Positions 1 through 5,924 of a stretch of 11,009 bases of DNA are shown here, piece after piece; within the stretch, counting starts at the first letter, position 1; every line of letters starts with the position of its first letter. Made by a program: the position numbers and the translations under genes. The stretch is from DASSHC01 sp035693105 (lineage in GTDB: Bacteria > Chloroflexota > Chloroflexia > Thermomicrobiales > Thermomicrobiaceae): contig DASSHC010000248.1 of the NCBI GenBank assembly GCA_035693105.1, forward strand, positions 1-11,009, written 5' to 3'. The notes under the pieces were generated by a model. It was not told where the DNA came from. It was given only the letters and a program-made list of their open reading frames with translations, and did not search any database.

Positions 1-1
1 C

Positions 2-439
2 TGGGCTGGGCTGACTGTCGCGGACGCTCGGCGGGGGCTCGACGGCGCGGCTGGGATGCTGGCGCGCGAGACGATCGACAGCCAGGTCTACTGGCTGCCG
101 TCCAGCGCGCCCCGCTTGCCGGACAACGCGCCCAGGGTCCAACTCCTGCCCAGCTTCGACGAGTACCTGGTCGGCTACAAGGACCGACGCGCGGTCCTCG
201 ATCCGGAGCACAGCCAGCGGGTCATCCCCGGCAGCAACGGCATGTTCCTGCCGGCGCTGGTCATCGACGGACGCGTGGCGGGCACCTGGAAGCGCATCGC
301 CGCGAAGGGCCGCGTACGTGTCGCGGTCACGTCCTTTGCTCCACTCCACGAGGCCGCCATGCGCGGCTTCGAGGAGGCGGCGAGCCGCTACGGTGCCTAC
401 CTCGGCCTTCCGGTCGAGGCGGTGGTGCTTGATTCCTGA
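2..439 (+). CDS. Winged-helix DNA-binding protein, AlkZ/YcaQ-like family, C-terminal fragment
   Basis: The frame is open from the left edge to a TGA at 437-439, giving 145 visible residues; the N-terminus is outside the window. The visible start (WAGLTVADARRGL) and the later LLPSFDEYLVGYKDR, AVLDPEH and NGMFLPALVIDGRVAGTW segments match my memory of the C-terminal half of the winged-helix family that includes AlkZ/YcaQ, glycosylases that unhook interstrand crosslinks or remove alkylated bases. The catalytic QxQ motif of AlkZ lies further upstream, so glycosylase activity cannot be judged here; many members in high-GC bacteria are annotated only as winged-helix DNA-binding proteins. The ATG at 56 is internal, because homology-like sequence continues upstream of it. 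Family call fairly sure, function not. Confidence 0.8.
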   Translation, partial: WAGLTVADARRGLDGAAGMLARETIDSQVYWLPSSAPRLPDNAPRVQLLPSFDEYLVGYKDRRAVLDPEHSQRVIPGSNGMFLPALVIDGRVAGTWKRIAAKGRVRVAVTSFAPLHEAAMRGFEEAASRYGAYLGLPVEAVVLDS

Positions 440-456
440 GTAAACACAATCCGCTC

Positions 457-480
457 CGATTGCACGCTTCGCGCGAATCG
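457..480. repeat. Imperfect hairpin after the winged-helix gene
   Basis: CGATT (457-461) pairs with AATCG (476-480), and the inner CGC/GCG bases can extend the stem with one bulge and one mismatch. It lies 18 bases after the stop of the winged-helix gene. There is no following T run, so it is at best a weak terminator. Confidence 0.25.
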
Positions 481-494
481 CCGAGTGGTATCGC

Positions 495-552
495 TTGACA
501 TCCGAGAAATTCACCGGATCTACTTGACAGAAGCGAGGCCAGGGCGCATAGT
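495..552 (+). promoter_or_regulatory. Possible tandem promoters upstream of the BNR-propeller gene
   Basis: Two perfect TTGACA boxes occur at 495-500 and 524-529, 29 bases apart. The second is followed after 17 bases by CATAGT (547-552, four of six matches to TATAAT), giving a sigma70-like promoter about 50 bases before the start codon. The first can pair with TCTACT (519-524, 18-base spacer, four of six). Both are visible matches to consensus; which one is used is inference. Confidence 0.5.
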
Positions 553-605
553 GGCTCCACTTCAGAACAAGGTGTGGGTGTAAGCGATCGGGAAGGGAGT
601 CATGC

Positions 606-2183
606 ATGCATCGCACGCTTCTGGATTCGCGACTCTGGCGTTGCGCGCTCGCGCTGCTGGCGAGCGGCGTGCTGCTGCTCGGTGCCGCCGGCATCGGGGC
701 GGCCGACGACGACGAGGGGCAGATACCCCCGCCGTTCGGCTTCTCCGGCTTCGCCGCCCAGGGCAAGGGGCAGCCGTTCGTCACCCTCCCGGCGCGCGGC
801 GGCGCCCGGTATCCAGCCGCCAAGCCGGTCTCCTCGGGCGGGTTGAGCGTGGGGAGCAACGTCAACATCATCGGCAAGAGCGACGTCGTGCAGCAGGCGA
901 TGATCGACGGCGTCGATGTGCAAACCTGCAACGCCGGCATGCAGACGGCCCAGAACGAGACGCCGATCGCGGTCAACCCCGGCAATGCCGACAATCTCGT
1001 GGCCGGGGCCAACGACTACCGCCTCTACGAGGCGAGTGAGAACCGCTACGACGGCTCGGGCGGCTTCTACCGCTCGACCGACGGCGGCAAGTCGTGGTCC
1101 ACCGGCTTCCTGCCCGGTCTGGTGCGCGCCAATGGCGGCCCCTACGAGTCGGCCGGCGATCCGGCCATCGCCGCCGGGCCGAGCAACACCTTCTGGTACG
1201 CCAACCTGGTCTTCAATCGCGGCGATGACGCCAGCGGCGTGGCGGCCAGCCGCTCGACCGATGGCGGCGCGACGTGGACGACCAGCTTCGTCCTCCAAAC
1301 CTCTGCCGCGGAGGGCGCCACGCTGTTCAATGACAAAGAGTGGATCGCGGCCGATCCGGCGAACCCCGACGTGGCCTACGCCACCTGGACGCAGTTCCAT
1401 TCCGGGCCCACCGGCCACACCACCAGCTCGACCATCGTGCTCTCGGCGACGACCGACGGCGGGGCACACTGGTCGGCTCCCGTGACCATCTCGCCCTTCC
1501 TCTACAACCAGGGGTCGGTGGGGCAGGTGGACTCGACCGGCACGGTCCATATCGTCTACGAAGCCTTTGCCAAGGGCAAGAATGTGATTGCCCACAGTGT
1601 CTACGACCCGGCGAGCGGCGCCATCCAGACGGAGATCGCGGCGGTGGAGAATTTCGTCCCCAGCCCGCTGCCGGGCACGACGTTCCGCACCAATAGCTTC
1701 CCCGGCTTCGCGCTGGACGGGAGCACGCTGCACGTCGTCTGGGCGAACTGGAACGGAAGCGACGCAGACGTCGTCTACGCCCGGAAAACGCTGGGCGGCG
1801 CCTGGAGCGCGCCAGTCGCGCTCGGCACGGTCGCGGGCGACCAGTTCTTCCCCTGGGTGGGCGCGATGAACGGCAAGGTCTACGTCAGCTGGATGAACAG
1901 CGCGGGCTCGAACGACACCTACACCGAGCAGGCGACGGGCTCGGCCGACGGCGGCCTGACCTGGGCCGCGCCGGTGACCGTCTCCTCGGCCAGCTCGACC
2001 GTGACCGACGGCAACGAGTTCGGCTTCCCCGACTGCGCGGCGGACTTCATCGGCGACTACACCGGCATCGCGGTCGATGCCACCGGCGCGGCGCACCCGA
2101 TGTGGACCGACATCCGCCTCGGCAACGATGGGCGCCGGACCGCCGATCAGGACCCGTACACGGCGGTGCTGACGCTGAAGTGA
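606..2183 (+). CDS. Secreted BNR/Asp-box beta-propeller protein, exo-alpha-sialidase-like
   Basis: This 525-residue protein begins with a signal peptide: basic residues near the N-terminus, a hydrophobic core at about 13-30 and an A-rich cleavage site near residue 32. Four Asp boxes are clear: STDGGKSW (157-164), STDGGATW (217-224), TTDGGAHW (282-289) and SADGGLTW (446-453). They mark turns of a sialidase-type six-bladed propeller. DKEWIAADP (243-251) and the C-terminal GDYTGIAVD...MWTDIR (483-504) recur in secreted proteins annotated as exo-alpha-sialidases in high-GC bacteria. I do not see the FRIP motif or a convincing arginine triad, so true sialidase activity is doubtful; another glycoside or binding role is possible. 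Only two cysteines remain in the mature part (107 and 477), a possible disulfide. The ATG at 606 is chosen over 602 because it gives this frame and lies six bases after GGAAGGGAG (591-599). It appears monocistronic, ending before a strong hairpin. Confidence 0.85.
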   Translation: MHRTLLDSRLWRCALALLASGVLLLGAAGIGAADDDEGQIPPPFGFSGFAAQGKGQPFVTLPARGGARYPAAKPVSSGGLSVGSNVNIIGKSDVVQQAMIDGVDVQTCNAGMQTAQNETPIAVNPGNADNLVAGANDYRLYEASENRYDGSGGFYRSTDGGKSWSTGFLPGLVRANGGPYESAGDPAIAAGPSNTFWYANLVFNRGDDASGVAASRSTDGGATWTTSFVLQTSAAEGATLFNDKEWIAADPANPDVAYATWTQFHSGPTGHTTSSTIVLSATTDGGAHWSAPVTISPFLYNQGSVGQVDSTGTVHIVYEAFAKGKNVIAHSVYDPASGAIQTEIAAVENFVPSPLPGTTFRTNSFPGFALDGSTLHVVWANWNGSDADVVYARKTLGGAWSAPVALGTVAGDQFFPWVGAMNGKVYVSWMNSAGSNDTYTEQATGSADGGLTWAAPVTVSSASSTVTDGNEFGFPDCAADFIGDYTGIAVDATGAAHPMWTDIRLGNDGRRTADQDPYTAVLTLK

Positions 2184-2197
2184 TCAGTGTGGCTGCT

Positions 2198-2225
2198 GGG
2201 CCGGGAGGGCGGGTCCTCCCGGCCC
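2198..2225 (+). terminator. Strong hairpin, probable terminator of the BNR-propeller gene
   Basis: GGGCCGGGAGG (2198-2208) and CCTCCCGGCCC (2215-2225) form a perfect 11-bp GC stem with a six-base loop, starting 14 bases after the stop codon. There is no T tract right after it, so it may act with a factor or simply protect the 3' end. Confidence 0.6.
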
Positions 2226-2232
2226 GGGCGGT

Positions 2233-2250
2233 ATCACTCTGAAGTGATTT
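2233..2250 (+). terminator. Second small hairpin with short T run
   Basis: ATCACT (2233-2238) and AGTGAT (2243-2248) form a perfect 6-bp stem with loop CTGA, followed by TTT. The decamer CTGAAGTGAT at 2239-2248 also occurs at 2175-2184 across the stop codon of the preceding gene, so the end of the gene is partly duplicated here. It may back up the larger hairpin just upstream. Confidence 0.35.
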
Positions 2251-2355
2251 GCCGTGTCCGTGGCCCGTGACGTTTTCCTCTGTAGGGCCGGCCCCCGTGC
2301 CTGCCCTGGTGGGCAGCTCCGAGCCCTGGTCGTACGCCACCCATGTTCGCCATTT

Positions 2356-2407
2356 CCTCCTTATGGAGGCGTAGGGGCAACAGGGCAGAGACAGGGTCTG
2401 CCCCTAC
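2356..2407. repeat. Inverted-repeat element with GTAGGGGCA ends
   Basis: CCTCC-TTAT-GGAGG (2356-2369) forms a small hairpin directly followed by GTAGGGGCA (2371-2379), which pairs perfectly with TGCCCCTAC (2399-2407) around a 19-base spacer that itself contains ACAGGG twice. I recall similar GTAGGGGC-type palindromes scattered between genes in Chloroflexota genomes, but this is memory, not a search. Confidence 0.4.
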
Positions 2408-2521
2408 AGCTGCACGGCGGGCCTCCTTGTGCCGACAGCACCGAACGCCGTCGCACGCGCTCTACTCACCCTGTCATCCCGCGTCCTCATGCGCCTCGGC
2501 TCGCCACGAAGACATGAACAG

Positions 2522-2573
2522 GGACGGCCTCCGGGCCGCTCTTGGCACCGGAGCGCAGCCGCGGGAGCCGTCC
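2522..2573 (-). terminator. Nested dyad, possible terminator of the creatininase-family gene
   Basis: GGACGGC (2522-2528) pairs with GCCGTCC (2567-2573), and inside it CTCCGG (2529-2534) pairs with CCGGAG (2548-2553). On the minus strand it begins about 28 bases after the creatininase-family stop, where a terminator would be expected. No T run follows, so this is tentative. Confidence 0.35.
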
Positions 2574-2601
2574 TCGACAGCCACTTCGCCGCCTCGGCCG
2601 G

Positions 2602-3363
2602 CTACTCCGGCAGGCGCTCGCGGAAGTAGTCGGCCAGCATGTCGGCCATGGTGTCGAGGTAGCGCCGGCCACGCTCGGCCGTCGCCGGGCGGGCGTCGCC
2701 GAGGATGCCGTTGGCGGTGAGCGCGGTCATGCCTTCCTTGAAGATCAGCTGTGAGGCGGCCTCGTCGAAGTCGCCCACGTAGCCGGCGGCCGCCTGGCGC
2801 ATGTCGACCAGCTCCGGCCGCTCGGCCAGCACCATCGAGGTCTCCGACTCGCCGGCGTGCGCGCCCGCCACCTGGGGCGTAATCTGATCCTGGGCGGCGG
2901 CCTTGATCACCGGCTGCATGAAGGCCATCAAGTCGGTGAAGGGGAGGAAGCGCGCCCCGCCGATGCGCCCGCCCGTCTCCTGGAGCAGCTCGCCCAGCGG
3001 GCCGAAGTTGCCGCCGTGGCTGGGGATGATGATGACCGTCTCGAAGCCGTGCCGCGCCAGGCTGCCGACGTACTGGCGCACGACCTCCTTGAACGCCGCC
3101 TTGTCGAGCGTGATCGTGCCGGGGAAGGCCATGTGGTGCTCGGAGACGCCGAAGGGGATGGTCGGCCCGGCGATCACGTCGTCCATGCGGGCGGCGACCG
3201 CCTCGGCCAGCGCCGTGCCGAGCAGGGTGTCGGTCTGGAAGGGGAGGTGCGGGCCGTGCTGCTCCATCGAGCCGGCGCCGGCCACCACCGTGCGCGTGCC
3301 GCCCTGCAACGCCGCCTCGATCTCGGGCCAGTGCATCTCGGAAAGTCGTCGAACCTCTGCCAT
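2602..3363 (-). CDS. Creatininase-family metal-dependent amidohydrolase
   Basis: This 253-residue protein belongs to the creatininase family (creatinine amidohydrolase, the mycofactocin peptidase MftE and formamide hydrolases such as ArfB). Visible metal-site signatures are GSMEQHGPHLP (31-41, with E34 and H36), D45 in QTDT, SHGGNF (115-120, H116) and HAGESETS (169-176, E172). E34, H36 and D45 even match the residue numbers of the classic enzyme as I recall them. The substrate is not readable: creatinine, an F420/riboflavin-pathway formamide and a small peptide are all possible. I see no mycofactocin genes nearby, which argues mildly against MftE. ATG at 3363 is preferred over the adjacent GTG at 3366 because GAGGGA sits seven bases before the ATG. 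It is divergent from a nitroreductase gene across about 120 bases. Confidence 0.9.
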   Translation of the reverse strand: MAEVRRLSEMHWPEIEAALQGGTRTVVAGAGSMEQHGPHLPFQTDTLLGTALAEAVAARMDDVIAGPTIPFGVSEHHMAFPGTITLDKAAFKEVVRQYVGSLARHGFETVIIIPSHGGNFGPLGELLQETGGRIGGARFLPFTDLMAFMQPVIKAAAQDQITPQVAGAHAGESETSMVLAERPELVDMRQAAAGYVGDFDEAASQLIFKEGMTALTANGILGDARPATAERGRRYLDTMADMLADYFRERLPE

Positions 3364-3386
3364 CACGCGCTCCCTCGTCGTGTGTC

Positions 3387-3408
3387 GCGCCGGTTGCCAA
3401 TCCGGCGC
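3387..3408. promoter_or_regulatory. Palindrome in the creatininase / nitroreductase divergent gap
   Basis: GCGCCGG (3387-3393) and CCGGCGC (3402-3408) form a perfect 7-bp dyad with an eight-base spacer, centred in the 121-base gap between divergent genes. The size and symmetry fit a dimeric repressor site. No convincing -35/-10 pair could be assigned for either gene, so its role is inferred from position. Confidence 0.4.
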
Positions 3409-3484
3409 ATTCTCGCACGAGAGCCTGCCGCTGGGGCATACGACGCGCGATGCTGGTGTTGGAGCGACGTGGGAGGTATGTGAC

Positions 3485-4051
3485 GTGACAGCCCGTATCG
3501 AGATCGACGAACTGCTGCGCTCGCTGCGCGCGGTGCGGCGCTACGGCCCCGAGCCGGTGCCGGCCGGCGTGCTGCGGGCGATTCTGGAGGATGCCCGTTG
3601 GACCGGATCGAGCAAGAACGAGCAGCCCTGGCAATTGCTGGTGGTGCGCGAGCGCGCCATGCTCCAGCAGCTCGCCCAGCTCGGCACCTACGCCGGTCAT
3701 CTGGCGGGCGCCCCGCTGGCGCTCGTGCTTCTAATGGAGCGGCAGCCCGGCCGGGCGTTCGACGCCGGGCGGCTGGCGCAGACGATCATGACGGCGGCCT
3801 GGGGCCACGGGCTCGGCTCCTGCATCGCCTCGCTCTATCCTGAGGCGAACGAGCGCCGGGCGCGCGAGCTGCTCGGGGTGCCGGACGACCTGAGCGCCGA
3901 CACCGCCATCGCGCTCGGCTACCCGGAGAGCCCCGCCGCGCGCACTCTGGCCGGCGGCCTGGCCAACGTGCGCGCCATCGTGCCCGCCGGCCGCATGCCG
4001 CTGCGTGAGCTGGTGAGCTGGGAGCGCTACGGCATCCACCGGCCCGGCTAA
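3485..4051 (+). CDS. Nitroreductase-family FMN oxidoreductase
   Basis: This 188-residue protein is a small nitroreductase-fold flavoprotein, a family that uses FMN and usually NAD(P)H to reduce nitro compounds, quinones or flavins. The N-terminal SLRAVRRYGPEPVP (13-26) holds the FMN-contacting arginines. SSKNEQPWQLLVV (42-54) is the conserved flavin/substrate strand, GHGLGSCIASLYPE (107-120) the second flavin-binding stretch, and ALGYPE (143-148) the C-terminal signature. Start: GTG at 3485 lies eight bases after GGAGG (3472-3476); the frame is open further upstream, but that part overlaps the creatininase-family gene on the other strand and has no family resemblance. A 29-base gap links it to the deazaflavin-type reductase, so the two are probably one transcript. 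Substrate unknown. Confidence 0.87.
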   Translation: MTARIEIDELLRSLRAVRRYGPEPVPAGVLRAILEDARWTGSSKNEQPWQLLVVRERAMLQQLAQLGTYAGHLAGAPLALVLLMERQPGRAFDAGRLAQTIMTAAWGHGLGSCIASLYPEANERRARELLGVPDDLSADTAIALGYPESPAARTLAGGLANVRAIVPAGRMPLRELVSWERYGIHRPG

Positions 4052-4067
4052 GGGACGGCCAACTTCC

Positions 4068-4076
4068 GAGGAGGAG
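4068..4076 (+). promoter_or_regulatory. Ribosome binding site of the deazaflavin reductase gene
   Basis: GAGGAGGAG lies four bases before the ATG at 4081. It is one of the strongest ribosome binding sites in the window and fixes that start. Confidence 0.75.
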
Positions 4077-4080
4077 TAGC

Positions 4081-4446
4081 ATGGACGAAGCCTCGACCAC
4101 TCCCTGGACCGGCGAGCGCCTGGGCTACCTGACGACCACCGGCCGGCGCAGCGGGCGCCCGCACACGATCGAGATCTGGTTCGCCGAGCACGACGGGCGG
4201 CTCTACATCCTCTCGGGCAACCAGCGGCGCTCCGACTGGATCAAGAACGTCGTGGCCAACCCCGCCGTGCAACTGCGCGCCGGCCAGACGACGCTCTCCG
4301 GCAGCGCGCGGCTGGTCAGCGACCCCGCCGAGGACGCGCTCGCCCGCCGCCTGCTGGCCGCCAAGTACCAGGGCTGGAGCGAGGGCCAACCCCTGAGCAC
4401 CTGGGCGCGGACCGCGACCCCGATGCGCATCGATGTGGCGGGGTGA
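4081..4446 (+). CDS. Deazaflavin (F420)-dependent nitroreductase/quinone reductase family protein
   Basis: This 121-residue single-domain protein matches the Ddn-like family of split beta-barrel F420H2-dependent reductases. The signature YLTTTGRRSGRPHTIEIWF (16-34) binds the cofactor phosphate region in the family. GRLYILSGNQRRSDWIKNV (39-57) and NPAVQLRAG (60-68) are the next conserved strands. It lacks the long N-terminal helix of the mycobacterial nitroimidazole-activating Ddn, so it is at the short end of the family. Some relatives bind FMN, heme or biliverdin instead, so cofactor choice is inference. It follows the nitroreductase gene closely, suggesting a paired redox or detoxification role. 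Its stop lies only 14 bases from the stop of the convergent endonuclease III gene, leaving no room for a private terminator. Confidence 0.88.
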   Translation: MDEASTTPWTGERLGYLTTTGRRSGRPHTIEIWFAEHDGRLYILSGNQRRSDWIKNVVANPAVQLRAGQTTLSGSARLVSDPAEDALARRLLAAKYQGWSEGQPLSTWARTATPMRIDVAG

Positions 4447-4460
4447 GGGTAAACGGCCGC

Positions 4461-5147
4461 CTACCGGTGCCGCGTGACCCCTACCTGGCGGCACATGGGC
4501 AGCACCGGACAGGTGGAGCAGTGGGGCAGGCGGCCGGTGCAGATGTGCTTGCCGAAGGGGACCAGCAGCCGGTTGATGTCGAGCCAGTAGCGGTGGGGTA
4601 GTTCCTCCTCCAGCACGCGCAGGGTCTGCTCGGGCGAAGTGGCGTGCACGTAGCCCCAGCGGTTGGTGACGCGGAAGACGTGCACGTCGACCGAGATGCG
4701 CGCCTGGCCGCAGCCGATGCCGAGGATCAGGTTGGCGCACTTGGGCCCGATGCCGGGGAAGGACAGGATCACCGCTTCGTCGCAGGGCATCACCCCGCCG
4801 AAGTCGGCCACGATGCGCCCGGCGATCGTCTTGAGCTGGCGCGCCTTGGCCTCGTGGAAGTTCGACTCGGCGATCAATGCGTCGATCTCGACCGCGCTCA
4901 GTTGGTTGACCGCCTGCGGCGTGCGCGCCCGGGTGAAGAAGCGCCGGCCGACCACCAGCGTCGTCTCGTCCAGGGTGCGGATCGAGATCATGCAGGCGAC
5001 CAACTGCTCGAAGGGCGAGCCGTAGCCCTCGTCGGCGAGCTGGAAGAGCGCGGCCGGCGGGTAGGACTCGACCGCCTCGGCCACGGCTTCCATGGCCACG
5101 TCGATGTCGAAGGGGATCTTGCCTTCCTCGTGGACGATCTCGGACAA
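4461..5147 (-). CDS. nth: Endonuclease III (HhH-GPD DNA glycosylase/AP lyase, 4Fe-4S)
   Basis: The 228-residue protein removes oxidised pyrimidines from DNA and nicks the abasic site. The helix-hairpin-helix FPGIGPKCANLILGI (130-144) carries the catalytic lysine K136. ISVDVHVFRVTNRWG (151-165) carries catalytic D154. The C-terminal cysteines 203, 210, 213 and 219 have exactly the C-x6-C-x2-C-x5-C spacing of the 4Fe-4S loop. Length is slightly above the roughly 211 residues of the E. coli enzyme. ISIRTLDE (54-61) at the substrate-helix position differs from the usual SxQ-T-D form, so a subfamily with altered preference is possible. Start: the only start with a good site is TTG at 5147, seven bases after GGAGG on the minus strand; the longer open frame upstream overlaps endonuclease V and is spurious. 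Divergent from endonuclease V. Confidence 0.93.
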   Translation of the reverse strand: MSEIVHEEGKIPFDIDVAMEAVAEAVESYPPAALFQLADEGYGSPFEQLVACMISIRTLDETTLVVGRRFFTRARTPQAVNQLSAVEIDALIAESNFHEAKARQLKTIAGRIVADFGGVMPCDEAVILSFPGIGPKCANLILGIGCGQARISVDVHVFRVTNRWGYVHATSPEQTLRVLEEELPHRYWLDINRLLVPFGKHICTGRLPHCSTCPVLPMCRQVGVTRHR

Positions 5148-5175
5148 CGGCGCACCTCCCGGGCTCTCGCCGCCG

Positions 5176-5181
5176 ATTGTA
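5176..5181 (-). promoter_or_regulatory. Probable -10 box of the endonuclease III gene
   Basis: On the minus strand this reads TACAAT, five of six matches to TATAAT, placed to start transcription roughly 20 bases before the TTG codon. No good -35 box lies at 16-18 bases; the -35 position instead falls inside the nested palindrome, which could mean an activator or repressor site. Confidence 0.4.
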
Positions 5182-5182
5182 T

Positions 5183-5216
5183 GCCAGCAAGGCTCGCCGG
5201 CACGGCGAATGCTGGC
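5183..5216. repeat. Nested palindrome between endonuclease III and V genes
   Basis: GCCAGCA (5183-5189) pairs with TGCTGGC (5210-5216), and inside it TCGCC (5194-5198) pairs with GGCGA (5204-5208) around GGCAC. The dyad fills much of the 87-base divergent gap, beside the probable -10 box of the endonuclease III gene and about 18 bases before the endonuclease V start. It could be a shared operator or a leader hairpin. Confidence 0.45.
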
Positions 5217-5234
5217 GCTGCGACGGAGGTGACC

Positions 5235-5921
5235 GTGCCCGGAGGACGCGGCTGGCGCGGCGAGGTGCCGCCCGAGGTGATCGACGAATATCGCGAGCGG
5301 CAGCGGGAGCTGGCGGCGCGGGTCCAGTTCGTGCCGCTGGGGGCGGCGCCGCGGCTGATCGCGGCGGTCGATGTCCACCTGCGCGGCGAGGTCGGCATCG
5401 CCGCGGTGGTGCAGATGCGCTATCCGGAGCTGGAGGTGGTCGAGGAGTTGAGCGCCAGCACGCCGGTCGACTTCCCCTACATCCCCGGCCTCCTCTCCTT
5501 CCGCGAGGCGCCCGCCTGCCTGGTGGCGGTCCGGCAGTTGCGCGCGCCGCCCGACCTGCTGCTGATCGACGGGCAGGGCCGCGCCCACCCGCGCCGCTTC
5601 GGGCTGGCCTGCCACATCGGGGTCGAGCTGGATCGCCCGGCCATCGGCGTGGCCAAGTCGATCCTGACCGGGCGCTACGGTGAGCTGGGCGAGGCGCGCG
5701 GCAGCACCGCCGAGCTGGTCTCGCGCGGCGAGGTCGTCGGCATGGCCGTGCGCAGCCGCGACGGCGTCACGCCATTGTTCATCTCGGTCGGCAACCGGAT
5801 CACGCTGCCGGAGGCGGTGGAGTGGACGCTGCGCTGCTGCACCCGCTACCGGTTGCCCGAGCCCTCGCGCCTGGCGCACCGCCTGGCCAAGCGCCTGGCG
5901 GCCGAGCCGCCGGCATCGTAA
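5235..5921 (+). CDS. nfi: Endonuclease V (deoxyinosine 3' endonuclease)
   Basis: The 228-residue protein cuts DNA one base 3' to deaminated bases, mainly inosine. Family landmarks are in order and nearly at the numbering of the Thermotoga enzyme as I recall it: AAVDVH with metal ligand D46, the wedge PYIPGLLSFREAP (81-93) with Y82 and E91, LLIDGQGRAHPRRFG (109-123) with D112 and H118, and GVAKS with K141. All catalytic residues are present, so it is probably active. Start: GTG at 5235 lies five bases after GGAGG (5225-5229); an in-frame GTG at 5229 overlaps that site and is unlikely. The longer upstream open frame is antisense to endonuclease III. Its stop is three bases from the stop of the convergent sdpI gene. 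Confidence 0.94.
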   Translation: MPGGRGWRGEVPPEVIDEYRERQRELAARVQFVPLGAAPRLIAAVDVHLRGEVGIAAVVQMRYPELEVVEELSASTPVDFPYIPGLLSFREAPACLVAVRQLRAPPDLLLIDGQGRAHPRRFGLACHIGVELDRPAIGVAKSILTGRYGELGEARGSTAELVSRGEVVGMAVRSRDGVTPLFISVGNRITLPEAVEWTLRCCTRYRLPEPSRLAHRLAKRLAAEPPAS

Positions 5922-5924
5922 CTG

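Larger units (their letters stand above)
2184..2601. other. Gene-free, hairpin-rich gap between convergent genes
   Basis: These 418 bases separate two convergent genes and hold no credible reading frame; the short frames present have no ribosome binding site and no recognisable protein. The gap contains the two hairpins after the propeller gene, a GTAGGGGCA/TGCCCCTAC inverted pair, and a nested dyad at 2522-2573. The pattern looks like accumulated intergenic repeat debris plus terminators, but whether copies exist elsewhere in the genome cannot be seen from here. Confidence 0.6.

Noticed and set aside
600..2096. A 498-codon open frame on the minus strand, opposite the BNR-propeller gene
   Set aside because: Composition is V/G/A/R/D-rich with no recognisable motif, and it mirrors the codon periodicity of the propeller gene, which has a signal peptide, Asp boxes and a good ribosome binding site.
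2254..2517. Short plus-strand frames in the gene-free gap
   Set aside because: No ribosome binding site, no recognisable protein, and the frames cross inverted repeats.
5148..5879. N-terminal extension of the endonuclease III frame upstream of the TTG start
   Set aside because: The extra 244 codons are antisense to endonuclease V, lack family resemblance, and a well-spaced GGAGG marks the TTG.
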